In this document: piece by piece, positions 9,081 through 17,605 of the stretch | Layout of the letters: every line of letters begins with the position of its first letter | Numbering within the stretch: position 1 is the first letter of the stretch | Assembly (NCBI RefSeq): GCF_000247475.1 | Contig: NZ_AHZC01000288.1 | Span: forward strand, 1 to 40,117 | From: Rhizobium sp. PDO1-076 | Lineage (GTDB): Bacteria > Pseudomonadota > Alphaproteobacteria > Rhizobiales > Rhizobiaceae | DNA: 40,117 nucleotides | Direction of reading: 5' to 3' | The notes under the pieces: generated by a model | What the model was told of the DNA's origin: nothing | Database searches by the model: none | The model's input: the letters and a program-made list of their open reading frames with translations, nothing else | Made by a program: the position numbers and the translations under genes

Positions 9081-10331
9081 TCAGCGCGGCCGCTCGTCCG
9101 GGTCCGGCGTGTTTGGCGAGCCGGTGACGTCGGTGCCCTGCATCGGCAGGGCGACGGCGAGGAAGTCGGTCTTGTCGGCCTGGTTGCCGCTGTCGGGCCG
9201 GCGCGAAATACGCCAGCCGGCATAGCTCGCATAAAGTGCAAACGCCGTCGCGAGGAACCAGATCAGTGCACCCGGGCCAAGCCATTGCATCAACGAGCCC
9301 GCCATCACGGGTCCGGTGACGGTGCCGAGACCGTAGAGGATCATGATGGCGCTCGACAGCGTGACATATTCATCCGGCTCGGCCAGGTCATTGGCATGGG
9401 CGACGTTCAGCGAATAGACCGGATAGAGAACGGTGCCGATGAAGAAGCCGGCGATATAGACCGCGATAGCATTGTCGGCGTCGAACATCGTCATCATCAG
9501 GCAGGCCAGGACGCCGAAGACACCGGCCCCGATCATCACCAGTCGACGATCGATCCGGTCCGACAGGCGGCCGATCGGCACCTGCGATATCGCGCCGCCG
9601 GCGAGAAGGGCGGCGAGCAGCGTCGCGCCTTCCGTCGTGTTCATGCCGATATTCTGCGAGTAGACGCCGCCCAGGCTGCCCCAGGTGCCGGACAGCGCGC
9701 CGGACAGCAGCGAACCGAAGAAGGCCAGCGGCGAGCGGCGATAGAGCCGCTTCAGATCGAACTTGGCCTCGGCGATCGGCGTCGGCGACTGGGCCGTCGA
9801 CAGGGCCACCGGAAACAGCGCCAGCGAGAAGATCAGCGCGCAGACCATGAACAGTTCCGGTCCATCGGGGTTACCGAGCGGCACGATGTACTGGCCACCG
9901 ATCGAGCCGACGAGGCAGGTGACCATGTAGACTGAAAACAGGGCGCCGCGATTGGCATTGTTGACCCGTTCGTTCAGCCAGCTTTCGATCAGGAGATAGG
10001 CGCCGGCGATGGCGAAACCGGACAGGCCGCGGAAGATCATCCAGGCCCACCATTCGACAACCAGCGCGCAGAGCAGGATGGACACGGTGAGCAGGGTGAT
10101 CAGCGCGCCGAACACCCGCACATGCCCGACGCGGCGCACGAAGATCGGCGTGACGACGCACGAGACCGTGAAACCGAACGTATAGCCGGTGGCGATGACG
10201 GAAATGGTGAAGGTGGACCAGCCCTCGCTGATCGAGCGGATCGGCAGCATGAACCCCATCAGCCCGAACCCCGCCATCATCAGCAGAGTCGAGAACATCA
10301 GGGTGGCGATCGAGGCGAGGCTGTTGATCAA
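9081..10331 (-). CDS. MFS transporter, YcaD-like
   Basis: A 12-helix major facilitator of about 416 residues. The loop 2-3 motif is present as VVTPIFVRRVGHVRVF and the central loop 8-9 copy as GRLSDRIDRR. ESWLNERVNNANRGALFSVY is characteristic of the YcaD-like branch of putative effluxers. The start is uncertain: TTG 10331 has AGG 7 nt upstream and begins just before helix 1, TTG 10370 gives 13 more residues without a ribosome binding site, and ATG 10298 would trim helix 1. It diverges from an unrecognised tandem-HTH protein (10707), which may regulate it. The hydrophilic C-terminal tail is proline-rich. The substrate cannot be read from the sequence. Confidence 0.85.
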   Translation of the reverse strand: MINSLASIATLMFSTLLMMAGFGLMGFMLPIRSISEGWSTFTISVIATGYTFGFTVSCVVTPIFVRRVGHVRVFGALITLLTVSILLCALVVEWWAWMIFRGLSGFAIAGAYLLIESWLNERVNNANRGALFSVYMVTCLVGSIGGQYIVPLGNPDGPELFMVCALIFSLALFPVALSTAQSPTPIAEAKFDLKRLYRRSPLAFFGSLLSGALSGTWGSLGGVYSQNIGMNTTEGATLLAALLAGGAISQVPIGRLSDRIDRRLVMIGAGVFGVLACLMMTMFDADNAIAVYIAGFFIGTVLYPVYSLNVAHANDLAEPDEYVTLSSAIMILYGLGTVTGPVMAGSLMQWLGPGALIWFLATAFALYASYAGWRISRRPDSGNQADKTDFLAVALPMQGTDVTGSPNTPDPDERPR

Positions 10332-10706
10332 TTGGGTACCTATCCAGCGTGGGAAAACGGACTCTGCCAATATTCGGTCTTGCGTGAACTGTCGATTGCG
10401 ACGTGTAGCGGCGCAAAGCTTCTACGTCGTTTCACGTATTGTCATGACGGCGCGGCAATAATTGATTGAAAAGCCGACACGAATTCATTTACGGTAATAT
10501 AAATTCCCGGGCGGTGAACGTGACGTGCGGGGAATTCTTTAACGCCACAGGGGTTCCATGCGTTTTGAACAAACTCCAATGCTGCGGCGCGCTGTTCCTT
10601 GTCGAGCCGCGACCGATGCATTGTGCCGATATGGTTCACGTATGGACTGGCTGGACCGGAGCCATGGCGAGCGGATCCGTGAAGCATCGGCTGCTGGAGA
10701 TTGCCG
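10332..10706. other. Divergent intergenic region, MFS / tandem-HTH gene
   Basis: About 375 bp between the divergent starts. Short open frames here (for example 10466-10723 plus) have no usable ribosome binding site and atypical composition, so I do not call them genes. The section 10440-10510 is AT-richer than its surroundings and is the likely promoter area. Confidence 0.4.
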
Positions 10707-11603
10707 ATGGCTTTGAAGGTTGAAGACGTGACGGGCCATCCCGGCTTTATCGAGGCATTGCAGGGATTTGCCGCCACGCTTCGAGCGCAGTTCGATGAAA
10801 GCCCGCGCCTGTCACGCATGCTGGCGTCGCATCAGCGGTGGCTCTTGAGCCAGGCTGCCTTTGCCCTGCAGCTCGAATACGATGCCAATCAGCCTGGCAG
10901 CGGCCTGACCACCACCAATCTGCGCGAGATCATCACCTCCAGCAATGCGGCGAGCCGCAATACCGTACTCAATTTCCTCGACCAGTTGCTCAGCTATCGC
11001 TTCTTGCGCATCGCCGGCGAAAGCAATCGTCGTCCACGCCGCTATGAGGCAACCGAAATTTCCCATGCGGCGATGTATCGCTGGGTTCTGGCCAATCTGT
11101 CTGTCCTCGATCGCCTTGACGGCGCAGGGCGCGTGGCGCGGCTGATCGAAGAACCCGCGCTGATGCACAAGATACAGCCGCAGATCGCCAGGCGGGCCTG
11201 CCTTGATCCGCGCTGGCTCGAGCCGCCGCCGCGTGTGGCGCTGTTTTTATGGACCGAAGCCGGCGGCCTGGTGATGGACGATCTGATCCGCCGGGCGATC
11301 CATCTAGCGCCGGGTGCCGACGGTTACGACATCGGTCGCATAGACGCCCGGGTGATGGCTGAGCAGTTCATGATCTCGAGAACGCACCTCCAGCGCCTGG
11401 TGCGCCGCGCCGTCGAGACCGGTTGCCTCGCCTGGTCGGACAAAGCCAACAGCCGCTATCTGCTGAAAGCTGATTTTCTGGCGGAATATTGCGGCTGGCA
11501 GGCGGTGAAATTTTCGATCGTCGATCACGCCTACGAGATGATCTGCGGACCGGCCCGTCTGGAAAACCCGGAACCGCATCTGGCGGCGGTCTGCGAGGCA
11601 TGA
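10707..11603 (+). CDS. Unrecognised protein with two helix-turn-helix-like regions, possible regulator
   Basis: A 298-residue soluble protein that I cannot assign to a named family. Residues about 66-115 look like a winged helix (TTTNLREIITSSNAASRNTV, then FLRIAGESNRRPRRYE with a basic wing). Residues about 209-255 form a second HTH-like unit (RVMAEQFMISRTHLQRLVRR, then GCLAWSDKANSRYL). The middle links the two and holds an alpha-helical PPPRVALFLWTEAGGLVM segment. No signal peptide or membrane helix is seen. Start ATG 10707 has GGAGA 7 nt upstream; a TTG at 10701 is less good. It is divergent from the MFS transporter gene, the usual arrangement of a local regulator. DNA binding is inferred from pattern only. 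Confidence 0.6.
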   Translation: MALKVEDVTGHPGFIEALQGFAATLRAQFDESPRLSRMLASHQRWLLSQAAFALQLEYDANQPGSGLTTTNLREIITSSNAASRNTVLNFLDQLLSYRFLRIAGESNRRPRRYEATEISHAAMYRWVLANLSVLDRLDGAGRVARLIEEPALMHKIQPQIARRACLDPRWLEPPPRVALFLWTEAGGLVMDDLIRRAIHLAPGADGYDIGRIDARVMAEQFMISRTHLQRLVRRAVETGCLAWSDKANSRYLLKADFLAEYCGWQAVKFSIVDHAYEMICGPARLENPEPHLAAVCEA

Positions 11604-11699
11604 GCCTGCGAGCACAGGTTTACCACAATGCCTGAAAGGCCGGGCGATTTCGCCGCGGGCCTCATCCTGTGTCTGGCTGCGTTTAAGCTACCGGATCAA

Positions 11700-11858
11700 T
11701 CAGAAAGCCAGCGGCTGAACCGCCGGACGTTCGCCGCGTGACAGAGATGCCTGACGCTGGCGGGCGGCGTGGGAATATTCGGCCGAGGCGTTGACGGCGT
11801 GGCCGATCTGATGGACGACCTGACGCAGGCTGCGGACGGGATGGAAGGATAGGGTCAT
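11700..11858 (-). CDS. Small hypothetical protein, 52 aa
   Basis: A 52-residue frame starting MTLSFHPVRSLRQ and ending PAVQPLAF. ATG 11858 has AGAGGA with a 6-nt spacer, a near-ideal ribosome binding site. The product is basic, with several His and Arg and no membrane segment. It stands alone between the tandem-HTH gene and another small frame. An upstream AT-rich stretch (11880-11940) could hold its promoter. The size and Arg/Gln-rich helix recall the short DUF1127-like proteins of rhizobia, but I see no specific motif. No function is proposed. Confidence 0.5.
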   Translation of the reverse strand: MTLSFHPVRSLRQVVHQIGHAVNASAEYSHAARQRQASLSRGERPAVQPLAF

Positions 11859-12105
11859 GACTGGTCCTCTGCTGTGAATGCATGTCAGCTTCAAGGGCCA
11901 TATTAGTTCATAGATGAACCGTTTGTGCAATGCACAAATCAACGACCCTGCTATGCGCCTTGCGCAAGAAAGCCCGCATAGAGCGCACATGCGCGTGCGC
12001 TGAAATCGAGAGAAGAGCACAAGCAAGGTGATCGAATGCCATGCGGCATGATCTTCGCGTCAGACCTGATGCGCGATGTAACGATTGATTGCAGCGCCGA
12101 TGGGC

Positions 12106-12297
12106 TCAGGCGCGGAAATCGGCAAACACGGTTGCCGGGCGGGCGATGCGGCCGTTGCGATCGGAGAACCGGGCGCTGAGCTGCTCACAGGCGGCAAGCG
12201 CCGCGCCGCGGTGATAGGGATTGCTTGTCCGAGCATATTCACCGGCGAGACGCACGGTTTCAAACTTGCAATGGATAGGGCGTGTGCGAAGGCTCAC
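12106..12297 (-). CDS. Small hypothetical protein, 63 aa, GTG start
   Basis: A 63-residue frame beginning MSLRTRPIHCKFETVRLAGE and ending ARPATVFADFRA. The GTG at 12297 is preceded by AAGGA with an 8-nt spacer. Third codon positions are strongly G or C through the second half, like neighbouring real genes. The centre NPYHRGAALAACEQL followed by SARFSDRNGR looks like a short amphipathic helical protein. The same frame is open upstream to TTG 12333, but without a ribosome binding site. No known domain is recognised. The overlapping frame 12060-12263 has atypical composition and no usable ribosome binding site, so I regard it as spurious. Confidence 0.55.
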   Translation of the reverse strand: MSLRTRPIHCKFETVRLAGEYARTSNPYHRGAALAACEQLSARFSDRNGRIARPATVFADFRA

Positions 12298-12440
12298 GAT
12301 GAAATTCCTTGTTAAGCACGTCCTCCCTTTCAAGCATCAGATATCGCAGTGCAGCATAGATTCGGCAAGATCGCCAAGCGCGTTGCTGCATTGCGTTGAA
12401 CGCATGGCTGATTTCATATTTCTTTAATAATGGCGCTTTT

Positions 12441-13322
12441 TTAATCAGCGTCGCCGGTATTCATCCGTGCGGAAAACGCCAAAAGATCCTGCCAGGCCAA
12501 TGCCTTGCTGGCCGGCGCGGTCAACAGCTCCTGCGGATGCAGTGTTGCCATGGATTGAACCGCATGGCCGCCGGCACCAAGCGAGCGCCACTGGCCGCGC
12601 AGCGCATGGATCGTGCCGCTCTCGCCAAAAAAGAATCGCGCGGCGAAATTTCCAAGCACCAAAACCTGTTTCGGCGCGGCGAGTGCAATCTGCCGTTCGA
12701 TGAAAGGCCGGCAGATCGCGCATTCCGGAACGGACGGCATGCGGTCGCCGGGCGGGCGCCACGGGATGATCGTGGAGATCGTCACGGTCTCGCGGGTCTG
12801 GCCGATGGCGGCGAGCATTCGGTCGAGCATCAGGCCCGCACGGCCGGAAAAGGCCTGCCCCTCGCGATCGTCATCGGCGTTGGGCATCGGTCCGATCAGC
12901 ATGATCCCGGATGCGGACCCGCCGCTTGCCGTGATGGTCGAGCGGGCGCTGGTCTTGAGATTGCAGCTGGCAAAGCTTTCGATCGCCGTCTTCAGTTCGG
13001 CCAGCGAGCGCGCGCTTTCAGCCGCAAAGCGGGCTTCCGCCACGGCGTTTTCGTCGGGAATGGCGGGCAGGGCGGACGACAGAGACGGGGCCGGCCGCGC
13101 CGCCTGGCGTTCATTCGCGGATGTTCCGCGCTGTGCCTGCGCAGCGGAGGCCGCTTGCGGCTCGGGTGCCGCCCGCACGGTCTGCCGTGCCGCCTTCTCT
13201 GCGGTAAAGGCGGCAATCCTGTCGATCGGCGCGTCTTCGACCAGCCACTCGACCCCCGCTTCCGCATGAAAATGCAAAAGCGCGGCCAGTTCGGCATGCG
13301 TCATGTCACGGGCTTGGATCAT
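12441..13322 (-). CDS. Uracil-DNA glycosylase superfamily protein, family-4-like
   Basis: A 293-residue protein. The N-terminal 100 residues are an Ala/Pro-rich linker after a conserved MTHAELAALLHFHAEAGVEW start, as in alphaproteobacterial UDG-like proteins. The C-terminal UDG fold has DREGQAFSGRAGLMLDRML, TISTIIPWRPPGDR, CRPFIERQIALAAPKQVLVL and the final HPQELL (262-267). Family-4 enzymes excise uracil from DNA using motif GE(A/G)PG and bind a 4Fe-4S cluster through four Cys. Here that first motif reads GPMPN (144-148). Of the four cluster positions I see Cys120 and Cys204, while the second is Lys123 and the third Trp188. So either this subgroup works without the cluster or activity is altered. 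Start ATG 13322 has a weak, distant AAGG. Confidence 0.8.
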   Translation of the reverse strand: MIQARDMTHAELAALLHFHAEAGVEWLVEDAPIDRIAAFTAEKAARQTVRAAPEPQAASAAQAQRGTSANERQAARPAPSLSSALPAIPDENAVAEARFAAESARSLAELKTAIESFASCNLKTSARSTITASGGSASGIMLIGPMPNADDDREGQAFSGRAGLMLDRMLAAIGQTRETVTISTIIPWRPPGDRMPSVPECAICRPFIERQIALAAPKQVLVLGNFAARFFFGESGTIHALRGQWRSLGAGGHAVQSMATLHPQELLTAPASKALAWQDLLAFSARMNTGDAD

Positions 13323-13398
13323 GGCTTTGTTCTAGCCTTGCCCGCCGTCCTAATGCAAACCGATTCCGCACCCGTAAGCCTGTCGCCAGCCTTTGGCC

Positions 13399-14691
13399 TC
13401 AGGCTGTCCACTGACTGATGTCGTCGCGCTCGCCGATCAGCGCCAGCCCATGGGCAATCGACACCAGTTCACCGCCGGTCTCGATCTTGTCGGCGGCGAA
13501 GCGCCGCTTGAAGATGTCGCGCACGGCGGGAACGAAAGACGTGCCGCCGGTGAGGAAGACCTTGTCGATCTCGCCGGCCGTCGTCTTTGTCTCGGCGAGC
13601 AACTGGTCGAGGGCCGCCTCCATGCGTGTCAGGTCCTCGGCGATCCAAGTTTCGAACTCGGCGCGGGTGACCCGCTTTTCCCCGGCCTTGCCGAGAGGTG
13701 AGAAGCGGAACTCCGCTTCGTCGGCCGACGACAGCGCCATCTTGGTCGCCGAGACCGCCTGATAGAGCGGGTAGCCCTCGTCATGTTCGATCAGTTCGAT
13801 GAACAGCTCGAGCTTGTCCGGCTCGACGGCCTGGCGCACCAGCGACTGCAGATCGGTGAATTCCTTCATCGTCTTGAACACCGACAACTGGTTCCAGCGC
13901 GAGAACGACAGATAATAGTTGCTCGGCACGTCGAGCAGTTTGCCGAAGCTCTTGAACTGGCTACCCTTGCCGATTTCCGGCGCGACCAGATGATCGATGA
14001 TGCGCGCATCGAACTGGTCACCGGCAATGCCGACGCCGGAATGGCCGATCGGCCGGGCCGACAGCTTGCCGCCATGGGTTTCAAACCGCACCAGCGAGAA
14101 GTCGGTCGTGCCGCCGCCGAAATCGGCGACGAGTACAGTGGCGTCCTGCTTCAGGTTCTGGGCGAAGTAGAAGGCGGCTGCGACCGGCTCGTAGACATAA
14201 TGGATCTCGGGAAAGCCGAGCCGCGTCAGGGCTTCGTTGTAGCGGGTGGTGGCGAGCGCCGGATCGGCGCTGGCGCCGGCAAAATGCACCGGCCGTCCGG
14301 CCACCAGCCGCCTCGCGTCACTTGGCCAGCCATCGCCGGCATAGGCTTCGAGGCGCTTGAGGAAAACCTCCATCAGGTCTTCGAACTGGAAGCGCCGCGC
14401 ATGCACTAGCGTGCCCTGGAACACCGCAGATGCGGCAAAGGTCTTGATCGACTGCAGGAAGCGACATTCGCCGGGATTGTCGATGAAGGTGCGGATGGCG
14501 GCCTGTCCGGCCTCGACCTTCAGCGCGCCGGCACCGAGCTGGCGGTCCTTGAGGAAGGAGAGCGCCGTGCGCATGCTGTCGGACGTGCCGGCCGGCGAAG
14601 TATAGCGGATCGAATGGGTCTCTTCGCGGTTTTCGGCCTGCGCGATTACCGTATTGGTCGTGCCGAAATCGAGCCCAAGCGCGTGTGCCAT
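13399..14691 (-). CDS. yegD: YegD-type Hsp70 family ATPase
   Basis: A 430-residue actin-fold ATPase of the Hsp70 family without the usual substrate-binding domain. Phosphate-1 motif LGLDFGTTNTVIA is at the N terminus, phosphate-2 VADFGGGTTDFS is central, and the adenosine motif FLTGGTSFVPAVRDIF lies near the C terminus. IHYVYEPVAAAFYFA is the Hsp70 connect segment. The length agrees with E. coli YegD (about 450), a chaperone-like protein of poorly known role. ATG 14691 has GGGAG with an 8-nt spacer; the earlier ATG 14709 has none. It is preceded by a 66-aa membrane protein gene on the same strand and by two GC-rich hairpins. Confidence 0.9.
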   Translation of the reverse strand: MAHALGLDFGTTNTVIAQAENREETHSIRYTSPAGTSDSMRTALSFLKDRQLGAGALKVEAGQAAIRTFIDNPGECRFLQSIKTFAASAVFQGTLVHARRFQFEDLMEVFLKRLEAYAGDGWPSDARRLVAGRPVHFAGASADPALATTRYNEALTRLGFPEIHYVYEPVAAAFYFAQNLKQDATVLVADFGGGTTDFSLVRFETHGGKLSARPIGHSGVGIAGDQFDARIIDHLVAPEIGKGSQFKSFGKLLDVPSNYYLSFSRWNQLSVFKTMKEFTDLQSLVRQAVEPDKLELFIELIEHDEGYPLYQAVSATKMALSSADEAEFRFSPLGKAGEKRVTRAEFETWIAEDLTRMEAALDQLLAETKTTAGEIDKVFLTGGTSFVPAVRDIFKRRFAADKIETGGELVSIAHGLALIGERDDISQWTA

Positions 14692-14727
14692 GGCCGCCGC
14701 TCCCTTCATGGTGATGCTGTCAGAGAA

Positions 14728-14768
14728 TGCCGGTCAGGCCGGCACATGGCCCGGACGTCTGGCCGGGC
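14728..14768 (-). other. Two adjacent GC-rich hairpins in front of yegD
   Basis: TGCCGG 14728-14733 pairs with CCGGCA 14739-14744, and GCCCGG 14749-14754 pairs with CCGGGC 14763-14768. They lie between the end of the 66-aa membrane protein gene and the yegD start. They could end the upstream transcript or structure the yegD leader; there is no U-run. Confidence 0.35.
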
Positions 14769-14842
14769 ACGGGAAAGCGCGCCTGATGCCACAGGGGTAG
14801 CCGAAGGGCAAGCGAAAATGCTGCATTGCGAGAGGGTAGGGC

Positions 14843-15043
14843 CTATCTCAGCCGCCGGACGAACAGGAGGGCAGCAACGCCGATGGCTGCCAGGATCGCG
14901 CCGCGCAGGATCCATGGCGTCTGGTTGATCATGAAACTGGAGGCCGGGTAGGGGAAGACGCCGGTTCCCTGGCCGATCCAGATCAGGCCGATCAGTACGG
15001 CGAGCACTGAGATGACCTGCAATACGATACGAATGACGGCCAT
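14843..15043 (-). CDS. Small conserved membrane protein, 66 aa
   Basis: A 66-residue inner-membrane protein. Two hydrophobic segments (about 3-22 and 46-61) flank the strongly patterned loop WIGQGTGVFPYPASSFM followed by INQTPW. I recall the GQGTG-FPYP-SFM block as conserved across many proteobacterial proteins of this size with no known function. ATG 15043 has AGAGGA 7 nt upstream, which decides the start over the longer open frame to 15172. The protein ends in basic RRLR, suggesting a cytoplasmic tail. It sits between the SDR and yegD genes, all on the minus strand but with gaps over 150 bp, so it may have its own promoter. Confidence 0.85.
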   Translation of the reverse strand: MAVIRIVLQVISVLAVLIGLIWIGQGTGVFPYPASSFMINQTPWILRGAILAAIGVAALLFVRRLR

Positions 15044-15229
15044 GACAGGATCCTCTGCAGCAATATGGGGCCGGATATGCATAGCAATGACGCGGCTGAG
15101 ACGCCAGAGGGTCACCGACCGACGCGAGAATGTTGCGGGCGACGGGTGGCCATCAAACGCAGCGACAATCAACCGGTTTCGGCATAGGCGGGCAGGGTTG
15201 TGCCATGTCCGCCTATGCCTGAGAGGCGC

Positions 15230-16015
15230 TTAGTTGGATTTCGCCGCGCCGCCGTCGACGCGCAACATCGTGCCGGTGATGTAGCTGGCCTGGGCCGAGC
15301 ACAGGAAGGCGCCGGCTGCGGCGAATTCCTCGACGGTGCCCAGTCGCTGGGCCGGGATCGACTTGACTGAAGCGCTGCGGATTTCCTCCAGCGACTTGCC
15401 GCTGCGCTTGGCATTGGCGCCGTCGAGTTCATCGATGCGGTCGGTGTGGATCCGGCCAGGCAGCAGCATGTTGGCCGTCACGCCATATGAGGCGACCTCC
15501 GACGAGAGCGTCTTGTTCCAGCCGACGAGCGCGCCGCGCAACGTGTTGGACAGCGCAAGGTTGGGGATGGGCTCGAACACGCCCGACGAGGCGACGGTCA
15601 AGATGCGGCCGAAGCCTTGCGTCTTCATCAGCGGCACCAGCGCATTGGTCAGCGTGATGACGCGCACGACCATCGACTGGAAGAAATTGTAGAGCTTTTC
15701 CGCATCCATGTCCTCGACCGTGCCGGGGGTCGGCCCGCCAGTATTGTTGACCAGGATGTCGATGCCGCCGAGGGTGTGATGAACGGCTGCCAGCATGGTG
15801 TCGACGAAATGCGCGTCGGCGAGATCGGCCACGACATAATCCGCCTTGCCGCCGGCAGCCACGATCGCCGCGACATTGGCCTTCAGCTTCTCTTCAGTGC
15901 GACCGCAGATCAGCACATGCACGCCTTCAGCCGCAAGTGCCTTGGCGATGCCGAGGCCAAGGCCGCGCGAGGCGGCGAGTACGAGGGCGCGTTTTTCGGC
16001 AATACCGAGATCCAT
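15230..16015 (-). CDS. SDR family protein lacking the catalytic Tyr/Lys pair
   Basis: A 261-residue Rossmann protein of the short-chain dehydrogenase family. The cofactor motif is AASRGLGLG (14-22), with NNTGG (90-94) in place of NNAG and VASSGV holding the candidate catalytic Ser. The YxxxK box is replaced: the aligned segment LALSNTLRGAL has Ser156 where Tyr and Arg160 where Lys is expected. The C-terminal GTMLRVDGG is normal. Such LSN-x-x-R variants form a branch often labelled 3-oxoacyl-ACP reductase, so a reductase call without care would be unsafe. It follows the FAD dehydrogenase gene after 107 bp on the same strand and probably shares its pathway. Confidence 0.85.
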   Translation of the reverse strand: MDLGIAEKRALVLAASRGLGLGIAKALAAEGVHVLICGRTEEKLKANVAAIVAAGGKADYVVADLADAHFVDTMLAAVHHTLGGIDILVNNTGGPTPGTVEDMDAEKLYNFFQSMVVRVITLTNALVPLMKTQGFGRILTVASSGVFEPIPNLALSNTLRGALVGWNKTLSSEVASYGVTANMLLPGRIHTDRIDELDGANAKRSGKSLEEIRSASVKSIPAQRLGTVEEFAAAGAFLCSAQASYITGTMLRVDGGAAKSN

Positions 16016-16122
16016 GGCGATGTCCTTGTCTGATGCAAATGTGGTCTAAGGCAAATGTTTCGTGCGCAGTCTATCGAGCGATGATGCCGGACGGAAGCCT
16101 GACCTCCGTCGGCAGTCGTAAA

Positions 16123-17526
16123 TCAAAACGGCACCTTGCCCGGATTAAACAGGCCGTCCGGATCGAGCAAGGTCTTGAACTGCCGCGCCAGTGCCTGTTT
16201 TCCCGGGTCTGCGTGTTCGAGATAGGCCCGGTGCTTGTCCAGCCCGACGCCGTGTTCGGCGGAAAAACTGCCGCCGCAGGCGGTGATCCCGGCATAGACG
16301 GCGTCTTCCACATCATGCTTGATGTTGGGCGAAAGAGGACCGGGCGTGGCCAGCGCGATATGTAGATTGCCATCGGCAATATGACCGTAGACATAGGCGT
16401 CGTAGCCGCTTCCGATCGACCGAAGGCGGTGGGCGAGTTCGGCGACATAGTGATCGACGAGCGTCGGCGGCAGGGAGACGTCGAAAGACGGAGCCTGCGG
16501 AAAAGCCGAAAAATAGAAGCCGGAGTCTTCGCGCAGGTCCCAGAAACGCCGCGCCTGCTCCGACGATTGGGCGACGATGCCGCCCTTGATATCCGCCGCG
16601 TCCCAGATTGCCGCGAGTTCTTCTTCGAGAAGCGAGGTTGCGTGGTCCGCGCTCTGCGCCGATATTTCGACGAGGAGCAATGAGGCACCGCCTTCGAGCC
16701 ATGAGAGGTCGAAACCCTTCAGCTGTGCATGGTCGCGCGCATAGTGCGGCCACATCATTTCGGCTGCTTCGAGCAAGAGGGACGGATGGCGTCGCAGGTG
16801 CGCCGCGATCTCGAGCGCACGGCCGGCATTCGTAACGCCGAGAAGGGCCACCGCCCGATGCGGCCGTATTGGCTCCACCTTCATCACCACCCGCGTCACG
16901 AAACCGAAGGCGCCTTCGCCGCCGATGAAGATCTGCTTGATGTCGGGGCCGGCCGACACCTTCACCACCCGCGTCATGTCCGACAGGATTTCGCCCGAGG
17001 GCAGGACGGCTTCGAGGCCGAGGATCTGATGGCGCATCACGCCATTGCGGAAGGCGAGAATGCCGCCGGCATTGGTCGAGACCATGCCGCCGATGGTGGC
17101 GGATCCTCGCGAACCGAGATCGATGCCGGTGGTCAAGCCATGCGGCGCGAGTGCGGCCTGCAACCCTTCCAAGGTCACCCCGGCTTCGACCTCGACGGTC
17201 TCTTCATCGACATGGATGGCAATGACGCGGTTGAGCCGGGCGCTGGAAAGGATGACATCTCCATGCCGGCTGACGCCGCCGCCGACCAACCCGCTGAGGC
17301 CTCCTTGCGGAACGATCGCGACATGGTTTGCCCGGCACCATGAAATCAGTGCCGCCGCCGCAGCCGTCGAAGCAGGCTGCGCCACGACGCCGGCGGCCAG
17401 ATTTGTCGGATCCTCGCCGGGATGGCGGCCGGCCACCGCGTCCGGACCGAGGATGCGCAGATCCGGGTGCAGCCCATCGAGTGCGCGGGCGATATCATGG
17501 GGAGAGAGGGGCGGATGTGATGCCAT
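16123..17526 (-). CDS. FAD-binding D-2-hydroxyacid dehydrogenase-like protein (GlcD/D2HGDH type)
   Basis: A 467-residue flavoprotein of the VAO/PCMH fold. The N-terminal FAD domain shows PTNLAAGVVAQP, VPQGGLSGLVGGGV and GSRGSATIGGMVSTNAGG. The C-terminal oxidase domain shows YGHIADGNLH, GGSFSAEHGVGLDKH and FNPGKV. These match enzymes that oxidise D-2-hydroxy acids (D-lactate, glycolate, D-2-hydroxyglutarate) and pass electrons to a carrier. Start ATG 17526 has a marginal AGG; the frame runs open to 17745, but that would overlap the preceding gene and adds low-quality sequence. The neighbouring ETF-ubiquinone oxidoreductase (21.3 kb) could take electrons from this class, a link known for D2HGDH but not shown here. 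The substrate is unknown. Confidence 0.87.
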   Translation of the reverse strand: MASHPPLSPHDIARALDGLHPDLRILGPDAVAGRHPGEDPTNLAAGVVAQPASTAAAAALISWCRANHVAIVPQGGLSGLVGGGVSRHGDVILSSARLNRVIAIHVDEETVEVEAGVTLEGLQAALAPHGLTTGIDLGSRGSATIGGMVSTNAGGILAFRNGVMRHQILGLEAVLPSGEILSDMTRVVKVSAGPDIKQIFIGGEGAFGFVTRVVMKVEPIRPHRAVALLGVTNAGRALEIAAHLRRHPSLLLEAAEMMWPHYARDHAQLKGFDLSWLEGGASLLLVEISAQSADHATSLLEEELAAIWDAADIKGGIVAQSSEQARRFWDLREDSGFYFSAFPQAPSFDVSLPPTLVDHYVAELAHRLRSIGSGYDAYVYGHIADGNLHIALATPGPLSPNIKHDVEDAVYAGITACGGSFSAEHGVGLDKHRAYLEHADPGKQALARQFKTLLDPDGLFNPGKVPF

Positions 17527-17605
17527 GGGAGAAGCCTGGAAATGTCTTTCGGCTTCTTCGCCGGAAAGACGGATCGCCGCAAGTGACGACGTTCGCTTTC
17601 CTCGC

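Noticed and set aside
10466..10723. An 85-aa plus-strand frame in the MFS/HTH gap.
   Set aside because: No usable ribosome binding site, many Cys and Met scattered without pattern, and it overlaps the well-supported start at 10707.
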